This document shows positions 1-8,081 of a stretch of DNA of 35,711 nucleotides, piece by piece (position 1 is the first letter of the stretch; the number at the start of each line of letters is the position of its first letter). A program made the position numbers and the translations under genes. The notes under the pieces were generated by a model. It had not been told where the DNA came from. It was given only the letters and a program-made list of their open reading frames with translations, and made no database searches. The stretch spans positions 1 through 35,711 of the forward strand of contig NZ_BCUU01000055.1 of NCBI RefSeq assembly GCF_001591385.1, given 5' to 3'. Source of the stretch: Variovorax soli NBRC 106424 (GTDB taxonomy: Bacteria; Pseudomonadota; Gammaproteobacteria; Burkholderiales; Burkholderiaceae_C).

Positions 1-13
1 TGACTTCAGCCAT
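1..13 (-). CDS. Start of a divergent gene, partial (first four codons only)
   Basis: Reading leftwards, an ATG at 13-11 opens the codons Met-Ala-Glu-Val before the window ends. A purine-rich AAGGAAGGACGGA lies immediately upstream and would serve as ribosome binding site. The gene is divergent from the aminotransferase and shares its intergenic region, which holds two operator-like palindromes. That arrangement is typical of a local transcriptional regulator, perhaps of the GntR type, but nothing of the protein itself can be seen. Confidence 0.4.
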
Positions 14-30
14 TCCGTCCTTCCTTGGGC

Positions 31-49
31 TGCATTTTGCATGCAAAAC
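31..49. promoter_or_regulatory. Operator-like palindrome, copy 1
   Basis: The sequence TGCATTTTGCATGCAAAAC contains the perfect 14-bp palindrome TTTTGCATGCAAAA. It lies 17 bp upstream of the leftward start codon. A near-identical copy sits at 97-115, 66 bp away (about six helical turns). The paired dyads suggest an operator for a dimeric regulator controlling both divergent genes. Confidence 0.6.
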
Positions 50-96
50 CAACCCACCTCAATCGTGGTGACTAGGTGATAACCATCATTCCACTT

Positions 97-115
97 TGCA
101 TTTTGAATGCAAAAC
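97..115. promoter_or_regulatory. Operator-like palindrome, copy 2
   Basis: TGCATTTTGAATGCAAAAC differs from copy 1 at one base, which breaks the central symmetry but keeps the TGCAT/ATGCA arms. It ends 24 bp before the aminotransferase start codon, where a bound protein would block transcription or initiation. Confidence 0.6.
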
Positions 116-139
116 TGAAAAAGAAAGGACGGATCACCC

Positions 140-1381
140 ATGCTTCAACTCGACTCCCACCCCACCGGCAGGCACTTCCTGCAGATTCCCGGCCCGAGCC
201 CGGTGCCCGACCGCATCCTGCGCGCCATGAGCCTGCCCACCATCGACCATCGCGGCCCCGAATTCGGCGCGCTGGGGCGGCAGGTGCTGACGGGCATCCG
301 GGAGATCTTCAAGACGCAGCATCCGGTGGTCATCTATCCGGCCTCGGGCACCGGCGCCTGGGAAGCGGCCCTGTCGAACACGCTCAGCCCCGGCGACCAC
401 GTGCTGATGTTCGAGACCGGCCACTTCGCATCGCTGTGGAACAAGATGGCCACGCGCCTGGGCATCGCCACCGAATTTCTCGCCTATGCCGGCACCGACC
501 CGCACCTGCCGCAAGCCGCCGGATGGCGCCGCGGCGTGCAGGCCGACATGATCGAAGCGCGCCTGCGCAAGGACACCGACAGGAAGATCAAGGCCGTGTG
601 CGTGGTGCACAACGAGACCTCCACCGGCGTCACTTCCGACATCGCCGCGGTGCGCCGCGCCATCGACGCCGCGGGCCACCCCGCACTGCTCATGGTCGAC
701 AGCATCTCGGGCCTGGCCAGCGCGGATTTCCGCCATGACGAATGGGGCGTGGACGTCACCGTCAGCGGCTCGCAAAAGGGCCTGATGCTGCCGCCCGGCA
801 TCAGCTTCAACGCCATCTCGCCGCGCGCGCTCGAGGCGTCGAAGAGCGCCAGGCTGCCGCGCTCGTTCTGGGCCTGGGACGAGATCGTCGAGATGAACAA
901 GGACGGCTACTGGCCCTACACGCCCAACACCAACCTGCTCTACGGCCTCGCGGAGTCGCTGGACATGCTGCTGGGCGAAGGCCTGGACAACGTGTTCGCA
1001 CGCCACCAGCGCTGGGCCGCCGGCGTGCGCGCCGCGGTGAACGCCTGGGGCCTGCCCATCCAGTGCGCCGACCCGGCCGTGTACTCGCCGGTGCTCACCG
1101 GCGTGATCACGCCCGAAGGCGTGGACGCGGATGCGGTGCGCCGACTCATCCACCAGCGCTTCGACCTGTCGCTCGGCACGGGGCTGGGCAAGCTCAAGGG
1201 CCGCATGTTCCGCATGGGCCACCTGGGCGACAGCAACGACCTGACGCTGGTGGCCATGGTGGCCGGCGTCGAGATGGGGCTGAAGCTCGCAGGCGTGAAG
1301 CTGGCCGGCAGCGGCGTGCACGCGGCGATGGACCACTTCGCCGCGCACGCCGCACCCACCGCGCTGCGCCAGGCGGCCTGA
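140..1381 (+). CDS. PLP-dependent aminotransferase, serine-glyoxylate / alanine-glyoxylate type
   Basis: This 413-residue protein is a fold-type I PLP enzyme of the class V serine-glyoxylate aminotransferase group. Visible landmarks are the N-terminal IPGPSPVPDRIL, PASGTGAWEAALSNTL around the phosphate-binding turn, VVHNETSTGVTSD, MVDSISG with the cofactor aspartate, and SGSQKGLMLPPG with the probable Schiff-base lysine K213. The start has AAAGGAC 11 bases upstream. Members transfer the amino group of serine, alanine or related amino acids to glyoxylate or pyruvate. The substrate here is not known. The Bug-type binding protein 77 bp downstream suggests catabolism of an imported compound rather than the one-carbon serine cycle, none of whose other genes is present. 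Two palindromes upstream suggest specific regulation. Confidence 0.85.
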   Translation: MLQLDSHPTGRHFLQIPGPSPVPDRILRAMSLPTIDHRGPEFGALGRQVLTGIREIFKTQHPVVIYPASGTGAWEAALSNTLSPGDHVLMFETGHFASLWNKMATRLGIATEFLAYAGTDPHLPQAAGWRRGVQADMIEARLRKDTDRKIKAVCVVHNETSTGVTSDIAAVRRAIDAAGHPALLMVDSISGLASADFRHDEWGVDVTVSGSQKGLMLPPGISFNAISPRALEASKSARLPRSFWAWDEIVEMNKDGYWPYTPNTNLLYGLAESLDMLLGEGLDNVFARHQRWAAGVRAAVNAWGLPIQCADPAVYSPVLTGVITPEGVDADAVRRLIHQRFDLSLGTGLGKLKGRMFRMGHLGDSNDLTLVAMVAGVEMGLKLAGVKLAGSGVHAAMDHFAAHAAPTALRQAA

Positions 1382-1458
1382 GCAACACCCGCATTCGAAT
1401 TCGCGTTCGCCCTCGCCCACCCGTTCATTCATCCACGACAACAGACGGAGACAGCAGC

Positions 1459-2436
1459 ATGCAACGACGTTCCTTCATCCAGGCCGCGGGCGCGGCCGCG
1501 GCCACGCTCGGCGTGCCCCGCGTGTTCGCGCAGGACTGGCCTTCCGGCCCGGTGCGCATCGTGGTCGGCTTTCCACCGGGCGGCGGCACCGACGCGCTGG
1601 CCCGCGTGGTCGCGCAGAAGCTGGCGGTGATGTGGAACCAGCCGGTGGTCGTGGAGAACAAGGCGGGCGTGGCGGGCGTGCTGGCGGCCGAGTACGTGGC
1701 CACGCAACCGAGCGACGGCAGCACGCTGCTGATGGCGCACATCAACAGCCACGCCCTCGCCCCGAGCCTGCAGCCCAGACTGCGCTACAACGTGGAGCGC
1801 GACTTCGTGCCGATCGTGCTGGTGGGCGTCACGCCCAACCTGCTGATCGCCAGCCCCACTCAGAAGGCAGTGACGGTCAAGGACATCACGGCCCTGTGCG
1901 CGGCCGACCCCGGCAAGGTGAGCTTCGGCTCCGCCGGCGCCGGCTCGGCGCAGCACCTGGCGCTGGAGATGTACAAGCTGCAGGCCAAGGTCGATGCGAT
2001 GCACGTGCCATACAAGGGCAGCGGCCCGCTGCTGGCCGACCTGATGGGCAGCCAGATCCAGTACAGCTTCGAGACCATGACGGCCGCCACCCCGCATGTG
2101 AAGAGCGGCAAGGTGATCGGCGTGGCCCAGACGCGCCTCAAGCGCGCCAAGGGCCACCCGGCCATCCCGACCATGCAGGAGCAGGGCTTCGAGGGCTTCG
2201 AAGCCACCACCTGGTACGGGCTCGCCGGCCCCGGCAAGCTGCCGGCCGGCATCGCCGACAAGGTCAACCGCGACGTCAACACCGTGCTGGCCATGCCCGA
2301 CGTGCAGGAAAAGCTCGACAACTACGGCGCCGAGGACGGCGGCGGCTCGCGCGACAAGTTCGCCAGGTTCATCTCCAGCGAGATCGACAAATGGGGCCGC
2401 GTCGTGCGGGACGGCAAGGTGAAGGTCGACGCCTGA
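1459..2436 (+). CDS. Bug family tripartite tricarboxylate transporter substrate-binding protein
   Basis: A 325-residue periplasmic binding protein of the TctC/Bug family. The N-terminus MQRRSFIQAAGAAAATLG is a Tat-like leader with RRSF, followed by a probable cleavage after VFAQ. The mature protein begins WPSGPVRIVVGFPPGGGTDALAR, the family signature for a carboxylate-binding loop, and carries the usual HVPYKG and YSFETM blocks. Bug proteins bind diverse organic acids and amino acids. Many are orphans with no TctA/TctB membrane partners nearby, as here. It is probably co-transcribed with the upstream aminotransferase and may capture its substrate or a precursor. The gene ends only 4 bp before the stop of the convergent cytochrome gene, with no hairpin between them. 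Confidence 0.88.
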   Translation: MQRRSFIQAAGAAAATLGVPRVFAQDWPSGPVRIVVGFPPGGGTDALARVVAQKLAVMWNQPVVVENKAGVAGVLAAEYVATQPSDGSTLLMAHINSHALAPSLQPRLRYNVERDFVPIVLVGVTPNLLIASPTQKAVTVKDITALCAADPGKVSFGSAGAGSAQHLALEMYKLQAKVDAMHVPYKGSGPLLADLMGSQIQYSFETMTAATPHVKSGKVIGVAQTRLKRAKGHPAIPTMQEQGFEGFEATTWYGLAGPGKLPAGIADKVNRDVNTVLAMPDVQEKLDNYGAEDGGGSRDKFARFISSEIDKWGRVVRDGKVKVDA

Positions 2437-2440
2437 CGGC

Positions 2441-3301
2441 TCAGTCCAGCGTTGCCAGGTACGCGGCGATGTCGCGCGCATCCTGCTCGCTCACGCCCAT
2501 GTCGGGCATGGCGCTGCGCGGATCGACCTCATGCGTGCGCGTGATCCACCGCACCAGGTTGTCCGGCGTGTTGGGCAGGCGGCCGGCGATGAAAGTGCGG
2601 CGCGCCATGCCGGACAGCGGCGGCCCGACCTGCGGATAGGAGCCCGCCACGCCCGGAATGGTGTGGCAGGCACTGCAGGCGTATTGGGTCAGTGCGACCC
2701 TGCCGCGCGCCGCATCGGCCGCTCGCGCAGGGCCGCCTGCGCTTCGAGGCGCCTTGCAGGCCGGCGCGCTCGCCGGATCGGCGGACTGCGCGTACTCGCG
2801 TGGACTCAGTTCGGGCAGCTTTTGAAGGAAAGCCACCACCGCCCACAGATCCTCATCGCTCAGGTGGAACTGCCAGGCCGGCATGCCGCTCATCCGGATG
2901 CCGTTTCGCGTGAGCCAGTAGAGCTCGCGCGGCTTCCAGCGGTGCGCCGCGTCCATCAAGGGGCCGGGCAGCGGCTGCATGCTCTGGCCGAAGGGCGACT
3001 GCGCCACGCCGGGCGCGCCGTGGCACACCACGCACCGGTCGCGAAAACAGCCGGCGCCGCGTGCGATCAGCTGCGGGGCGTCCAGCATGGGCGGCACTTC
3101 GACCGCGCGTGCCCGCAGCCGCACCGACTGGCGCATGGCGCGTTCGATCATCGAATACACCGGCTGGAAATGCTGCTGCGTGGCCGCCGTGTCGTACAGG
3201 CCGCCCCACACCACCGCGAACGCGCCCGCCAGCACCGCAACGGCCAGCGTCAGGAGGGTGAAGAGCACGATCTTGGCGGTACCCATGTCGGCAGGACGCA
3301 T
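2441..3301 (-). CDS. Diheme c-type cytochrome, membrane-anchored
   Basis: A 286-residue protein with an N-terminal transmembrane or signal-anchor segment (VLFTLLTLAVAVLAGAFAVV) and two heme c sites, CVVCH and CSACH. The first domain contains GMPAWQFHLSDEDLWAVVAF, typical of class I cytochrome c with a distal Met. The second ends AMPDMGVSEQDARDIAAYL. That C-terminal domain closely resembles the monoheme protein encoded divergently next door, so the two are paralogues. I chose ATG 3301 because an upstream in-frame extension looks non-coding; ATG 3286 is an alternative. It probably carries electrons to, or is an accessory of, the adjacent cytochrome oxidase. Confidence 0.85.
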   Translation of the reverse strand: MRPADMGTAKIVLFTLLTLAVAVLAGAFAVVWGGLYDTAATQQHFQPVYSMIERAMRQSVRLRARAVEVPPMLDAPQLIARGAGCFRDRCVVCHGAPGVAQSPFGQSMQPLPGPLMDAAHRWKPRELYWLTRNGIRMSGMPAWQFHLSDEDLWAVVAFLQKLPELSPREYAQSADPASAPACKAPRSAGGPARAADAARGRVALTQYACSACHTIPGVAGSYPQVGPPLSGMARRTFIAGRLPNTPDNLVRWITRTHEVDPRSAMPDMGVSEQDARDIAAYLATLD

Positions 3302-3378
3302 CTTTGGCGAAATTGTCCGACGCACACCGGCGTCGCCTTGTAGTCGCAGCGCGCATTCGGCCCGTGAACACTGGCGCC

Positions 3379-3792
3379 ATGCGCCCCGATCGCCGCCATG
3401 CCATGCCGTGCCGCCGTTCGCATCGCCGCATGCCTTGGGGCCATGCCCTTGTGCTGCTGGCCTGTGCGGTGTCGGCATCGGGATGCAGCGCCGATCCGGA
3501 ACCCGTCGCGGCCGCGCAGCCAGCCAAGGCCAAGGCGCTGCTGGCCCAGTACCAGTGTGGCAGCTGCCACCAGATTCCTCGCGTGCCCTCCTCGCTGGCG
3601 GGCGGCGGCCCCTCGCTGAACGGCTTCGGCCGCCGCAGCTACATCGCGGGGGAAGTTCCGAACTCCCACGACGCCGCGGCGCGCTGGATCATGGCGCCAG
3701 CCTCGCTGGTGCCCGACACCCAGATGCCCGCCATGGGCGTCTCGCCGCAGGATGCGCGGGTCATCGCGTCCTATCTGCTCGCGCTGAAATGA
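3379..3792 (+). CDS. Monoheme cytochrome c, probable lipoprotein
   Basis: A roughly 137-residue protein with a basic N-terminus, a hydrophobic stretch ALVLLACAVSASGC that ends like a lipobox, then one heme site CGSCH and a distal MPAMGVSPQDARVIASYLLALK. The family-like block RRSYIAGEVPN matches RRTFIAGRLPN in the divergent diheme cytochrome. The start is uncertain: ATG 3379, 3403 and 3430 are all in frame and none has a strong ribosome binding site. Its stop overlaps the next start (ATGA), so it is translationally coupled to the oxidase subunits and is likely a periplasmic electron donor or built-in subunit of that oxidase. Confidence 0.8.
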   Translation: MRPDRRHAMPCRRSHRRMPWGHALVLLACAVSASGCSADPEPVAAAQPAKAKALLAQYQCGSCHQIPRVPSSLAGGGPSLNGFGRRSYIAGEVPNSHDAAARWIMAPASLVPDTQMPAMGVSPQDARVIASYLLALK

Positions 3793-4757
3793 ACGAAGCC
3801 CTGCGCGTGTCGCAATCGGCCCTCAAGGCCGGCGGGCCGGTGGCGGACGAATTGCTGGACGTCACAGTCGTTCTGGTGGCGGGTGCGAGCCTGATCTTTC
3901 TTGGCGTGATGGCGCTGCTGGCCGTGGCGCTGATGCGGCAGCGGCGAGGTGCGCCGCCGAAGGCTCGATGGTGGATCTGGGGCGGGGGCGTGGCCTTCCC
4001 CTGCGTGGTGCTGGTGGTGCTGTTCCTCTACAGCGAATGGCATCGCCCCGCCTGGCGGCCAGTGCCCCCGCGCGATGCGCTCATGGTGAGCATCACCGGG
4101 CATCTGTGGTGGTGGGAGGTGCGGCTGCGCGACCCTGCCACCGGCGTCGAGGTGGTGCTGGCCAACGAGCTGCGCATTCCGGTGGGCCGTCCGGTGTACG
4201 TGGGCCTGGCCAGCGCCGATGTGCTGCACAGCTTCTGGGTGCCCAGCCTTGCCGGCAAGATGGACATGGTGCCCGGCCGCCTGCAGCACCTGCTGCTGCA
4301 GGCGGATCGGCCGGGCATCTGGCGCGGCCAGTGCGCTGAGTTCTGCGGCACGCAGCATGCGCGCATGGCCCTGCTGGTGGTGGCGCAGGCGCCGCAGGCC
4401 TTCGAGCAATGGCTGGCGAACCAGAGCCGCCCCGCCGCGCCGCTGCCCGACACGCCGGAGGCTGCCGTGCTCGCACGCGGACGCGAGGCCTTCCTGCAGC
4501 GGCGCTGCCAGGCCTGCCATGCGGTTCGCGGGGTGGCCGAATCGTCTCGCCTCGGGCCGGATCTCACGCATGTCGGCAGCCGACTGAGCCTGGGCGCGGG
4601 CACCCTGGCGACGAGCTCCGAGTCCCTGGCCGACTGGGTGGCCCACACGCAGCAGCACAAGCCCGGCGCGCACATGCCGTCGGCAGCGCGAACGCCGGAC
4701 AGCGCTGCCGCCCAGGAGATCGAGGACATCGCCGCATGGCTGGCGCACCTGCGATGA
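3789..4757 (+). CDS. Cytochrome c oxidase subunit II fused to cytochrome c (caa3-type)
   Basis: A 322-residue fusion. Two transmembrane helices (about residues 25-48 and 60-80) precede a cupredoxin domain with a complete CuA set: the His of VLHSFWVPSLAGKMDMVPGR and GQCAEFCGTQHARM (Cys, Glu, Cys, His, Met). The last 100 residues form a cytochrome c domain with CQACH and a distal HMPSA methionine. It accepts electrons from cytochrome c and passes them to the heme-copper center of subunit I. The start codon overlaps the upstream stop, and its own stop overlaps the subunit I start, both as ATGA. The domain order resembles CoxM of alternative coxMNOP-type oxidases. Confidence 0.92.
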   Translation: MNEALRVSQSALKAGGPVADELLDVTVVLVAGASLIFLGVMALLAVALMRQRRGAPPKARWWIWGGGVAFPCVVLVVLFLYSEWHRPAWRPVPPRDALMVSITGHLWWWEVRLRDPATGVEVVLANELRIPVGRPVYVGLASADVLHSFWVPSLAGKMDMVPGRLQHLLLQADRPGIWRGQCAEFCGTQHARMALLVVAQAPQAFEQWLANQSRPAAPLPDTPEAAVLARGREAFLQRRCQACHAVRGVAESSRLGPDLTHVGSRLSLGAGTLATSSESLADWVAHTQQHKPGAHMPSAARTPDSAAAQEIEDIAAWLAHLR

Positions 4758-7288
4758 ACGGCGCCGCGTTGCCTTCGGCGCTCCCCCGTCCCGACGGCGA
4801 GCTCGACGCGCTCGAGCGCGCATGGCGACCTCCACCCTGGGGCTGGCGCCGCCTCAGCGCGGTGAACAACACGCACGTGGGTGCGTTCTACATTGCCACC
4901 GCCATGCTCTTCTTCGTGCTCGCCGGTGTGCTCGCGCTGGTCATGCGCACGCAGCTGGCGGTGCCGGACAACACGCTCGTATCGCCCGGCACCTACAACC
5001 AGCTGTTCACCATGCACGGCACGGTGATGATGTTCCTGTTCGCCGTGCCCGTGGTCGAGGCGGTGGCGGTGTACCTGCTGCCCGGCATGCTGGGCGCGCG
5101 CGACCTGCCTTTTCCGCTGCTGTCCGCCTATGCCTTCTGGACCTATGCGATCGGCGGCGTTGTCTTCTTCTGCACGCTGTTCTTCGGCGAGGCACCGGAC
5201 GGCGGCTGGTTCATGTACCCCCCGCTCACAAGCAAGGAGTTCTCGCCCGGGCGCGGGGCCGACTGGTGGCTGCTGGGCATCGGCTTCATCGAGATCTCCG
5301 CCATTGCCGGTGCCATCGAGCTGATCGTCGGCATCCTGTTCACCCGCGCGCCTGGCATGCACCTGTCGCGCATGCCGGTGTTCGCCTGGGCGATGCTGGT
5401 GGTGGCGCTGATGGTCGTGTTCGCGTTTCCGGCCATGATCGCCGCCAGCACGCTGCTGGAGCTCGAGCGTGCGTTCAACTGGCCCTTCTTCATTCCGGCG
5501 CGCGGCGGCGACCCGCTGCTGTGGCAGCACCTGTTCTGGTTCTTCGGCCATCCCGAGGTCTACATCATCTTCCTGCCCGCGGCCGGCCTGGTGTCGATGA
5601 TGATCGCGGCGCTGGCCGGCACACCGCTGCTGGGCTACCGCGCGGTGGTGGCTGCGCTCGGCGGCGTGGGGGTGCTCAGCTTCGCGCTGTGGATCCACCA
5701 CATGTTCACCGCGGGGCTGGGCACCCTGTCGATGCAGCTGGCGTCGGCCGCCAGCTTCGCGGTGGCCGTGCCCACCGCGGTGCAGGTCTTCGCCTGGCTG
5801 GCCACGCTGCGCCGCGGACGCCTTGGCCTCAACACCCCCTCGCTCTTCGTCGTCGGCTTCCTCTTCACCTTCGTGCTGGGCGGGCTCACCGGCGTGATGG
5901 TGGCCGTGCTGCCCTTCGACTGGCAGGCGCACGACAGCTACTTCGTGGTGGCGCATCTGCACTACGTGCTCATCGGCGGGATGGTGTTTCCCCTCTTCGC
6001 CGCCTTGTACTTCTGGGCGCCGCTGTACAACGGGCATGGTCTTTCCGAGCGACTGGGGCGCTGGGTCTTCTCGCTCATGTTCTTCGGCTTTCACCTGGCT
6101 TTCTTCCCGATGCATGTGAGCGGCCTGCTGGGCATGCCCCGGCGGGTGTACACCTACGCGGGCGAGTTGGGCTGGAACACGCTCAACCTGCTCTCGAGCC
6201 TCGGCGCTTTCGCCATCGCAGCCGGCGTGCTCGTGTTCCTCGTGGATGCGGTGCGCACCCTGCGCAAGCCGGACAAGGCCCACGGCAACCCCTGGCGCGC
6301 CGGCACGCTGGAATGGCTCGAGGCCCGCGACTTCGGCTTGCGCAGCATTCCGCAAGTGACGGCGCGCGAGCCGCTGTGGGCCGATCCCGCGCTGGCGCAG
6401 CAGGTCCCGAGCGGGGCACACTGGTTGCCGGGCACGGTCTTCGGCGGGCGCGAGACGCTGGTCACCCATTGGCGCGACGCACGCCCGCTGTACCTGCTGA
6501 GGCTGCCCGGCGACGGCTGGCGGCCCTTCCTCGCCGCGGCCGGCACCGCCGGCTTCTTTCTCCTGATGACGGCGGGGCTGACGCTGCCGGCCTGGGCCTG
6601 CGCACTGATGGCCATCGGCCTGGTCCTGGGCTGGCTGTGGGATTCGGACAGCCCCCCACCTCTGCCGTGGGCGCCGGTCGCACACGGCGTCGACCTGCCG
6701 GCGGGCGCCGCACGCCGCACCGGCTCGCATTCGTGGTGGGCGACGGTGGTGCTCATCGCGGTGGACGCAAGCGTGTTCGGCTGCTTCGCCTACGCCCACC
6801 TGCATGTGTCGATGGCGGCCGATATCTGCCCGCCGCCCGGCGCGGCGTTGCCGGCGCTGCCCGGGCCGCTGGCCGCGGCTTTCCTCCTCGGCGCCTGCGG
6901 CATCCTGCTGTGGGGCGCGTCTCGCGCGCTGCGGGCGCCGCGGCCGCGGCAACAACGCGCCCTGCGAGCGTGGCTGCTGCTGGCCTTGCTCTGCGCAGTC
7001 TCGGCGCTGTTGGTGGACGCGGGCGGCCACGCGCGAGCCGGCCTGGACGCAGATGCCCATGCCTGGGGCGCGACCGTGTCCACGCTCCTGTGGTACCAGG
7101 GCCTGCATGTCGTTGTGCTGCTGGCGGCAGGCGTGTTCGTGTTCTTGCGTTCGTGCAGCGGCCGGCTGCGGCCCGACGTACGCGCCACGCTGGACAACAC
7201 CGTGCTCATGGGCTGGTGGGTGTGCGCCCAGGGCGTGCTGGGCATGCTGGTCGTGCAACTGGGACCTCGCCTGGCAGCCCTGGCATGA
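4754..7288 (+). CDS. Cytochrome c oxidase subunit I-III fusion
   Basis: An 844-residue membrane protein. Residues about 30-570 are a heme-copper oxidase subunit I with heme a ligands H88 and H403, heme a3 ligand H401, and CuB ligands H266, H315 and H316, plus the cross-linking Y270 and glutamate E268 of GHPEVY. The rest contains further helices like subunit III (SHSWWATVVLIAVDASVFGCF onwards). D-channel entry D117 is kept. In the helix VIII block usually written VPTGIKIFSW, the K-channel lysine is replaced by Q344. The D-channel asparagines equivalent to bovine N80 and N98 appear as V106 and S124. No cox assembly genes (cox11, cox15, sco) are nearby, so maturation would rely on factors encoded elsewhere. 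Confidence 0.92.
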   Translation: MNGAALPSALPRPDGELDALERAWRPPPWGWRRLSAVNNTHVGAFYIATAMLFFVLAGVLALVMRTQLAVPDNTLVSPGTYNQLFTMHGTVMMFLFAVPVVEAVAVYLLPGMLGARDLPFPLLSAYAFWTYAIGGVVFFCTLFFGEAPDGGWFMYPPLTSKEFSPGRGADWWLLGIGFIEISAIAGAIELIVGILFTRAPGMHLSRMPVFAWAMLVVALMVVFAFPAMIAASTLLELERAFNWPFFIPARGGDPLLWQHLFWFFGHPEVYIIFLPAAGLVSMMIAALAGTPLLGYRAVVAALGGVGVLSFALWIHHMFTAGLGTLSMQLASAASFAVAVPTAVQVFAWLATLRRGRLGLNTPSLFVVGFLFTFVLGGLTGVMVAVLPFDWQAHDSYFVVAHLHYVLIGGMVFPLFAALYFWAPLYNGHGLSERLGRWVFSLMFFGFHLAFFPMHVSGLLGMPRRVYTYAGELGWNTLNLLSSLGAFAIAAGVLVFLVDAVRTLRKPDKAHGNPWRAGTLEWLEARDFGLRSIPQVTAREPLWADPALAQQVPSGAHWLPGTVFGGRETLVTHWRDARPLYLLRLPGDGWRPFLAAAGTAGFFLLMTAGLTLPAWACALMAIGLVLGWLWDSDSPPPLPWAPVAHGVDLPAGAARRTGSHSWWATVVLIAVDASVFGCFAYAHLHVSMAADICPPPGAALPALPGPLAAAFLLGACGILLWGASRALRAPRPRQQRALRAWLLLALLCAVSALLVDAGGHARAGLDADAHAWGATVSTLLWYQGLHVVVLLAAGVFVFLRSCSGRLRPDVRATLDNTVLMGWWVCAQGVLGMLVVQLGPRLAALA

Positions 7289-7301
7289 GTCCGACCTCGC
7301 T

Positions 7302-8081
7302 TCAAGCGGGATTCTTGGGCATGGGCCGCACGCGCCCCGTGGCGGCGCGTGCGCCCAGCAGCATTTCCGTCATCCATGTCACCAGCAACTGACCATAGTC
7401 GTGCCGCGACTGTTCGCTCGACAGGGCGTGATCGGCGCCGGACAGGACGCGGTAGGTGATCGAGCGCACGTGGCCGAAGGCCGCCCGATAGCTCTCGATC
7501 ACCGTGTGCGGCACCATGCTGTCGTGCTCCGATTCCACGATCAGCGCATCCCCCTTGAATGCCTCGCAGGCGGCAAGCGCCCGGTTGCCGGATGCGGCAA
7601 CGAGGGAGGAGCGATAGGACACCAGATCGGCACGGTCCAGGCCGAACTTGGGCACGCGCCAATGCGCGTCGCGGTACAGCGCCGGTGCACGCAAGGCCAG
7701 CCAGCGCACCGGCCGCTGCGCCGTGGCCAGGGCCGCGAGATAGCCGCCATAGCTGCTGCCGATGATGGCCATGGCGTCCGGGTCCACCGCGGGGTGGCCG
7801 ACCAGCGTGTCGTAGGCCGCCATCACGTCCTGCAGGTTCTGCTCGGGCGTCACCGCTTCACGAAGGGCCGCATGCTGCGCGTGCCCGCGCAGATCGATGG
7901 TCATGCAGATGCAGCCCAGTGCGGCGATCTCGTGTGCACGGGCAATGTACTGGGCCTGGCTGCCGTCCCATCCGTGCACCAGCAGCACGCCGGGCACCAG
8001 CGTCGAAGGCGCCACGAGGGTCGCGGCGATGCTCTCGTGGTCCACCGGGATCTGGACCTGCCTATGCCGGGTCGTCGCCAT
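7302..8081 (-). CDS. Alpha/beta hydrolase (dienelactone hydrolase / S9 peptidase-like)
   Basis: A 259-residue alpha/beta hydrolase without signal peptide. It shows the oxyanion-side HGWDGSQ, the nucleophile elbow GSSYGGY, an acid in ESEHDSMVP, and the catalytic histidine in GADHALS. Substrate cannot be told; the family includes esterases and acylaminoacyl peptidases. Its start (ATG 8081) lies inside the end of the DUF3182 gene with a 20-bp overlap, so the two are translationally coupled and probably act together. It is convergent with the oxidase gene, 13 bp apart. Confidence 0.82.
   Translation of the reverse strand: MATTRHRQVQIPVDHESIAATLVAPSTLVPGVLLVHGWDGSQAQYIARAHEIAALGCICMTIDLRGHAQHAALREAVTPEQNLQDVMAAYDTLVGHPAVDPDAMAIIGSSYGGYLAALATAQRPVRWLALRAPALYRDAHWRVPKFGLDRADLVSYRSSLVAASGNRALAACEAFKGDALIVESEHDSMVPHTVIESYRAAFGHVRSITYRVLSGADHALSSEQSRHDYGQLLVTWMTEMLLGARAATGRVRPMPKNPA

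Noticed and set aside
4028..7258. Minus-strand open frame of 1076 codons opposite the oxidase genes
   Set aside because: It is antisense to COX II and COX I-III, which have complete catalytic motifs. Its translation is a His/Arg/Gln-rich low-complexity string typical of high-GC shadow frames.
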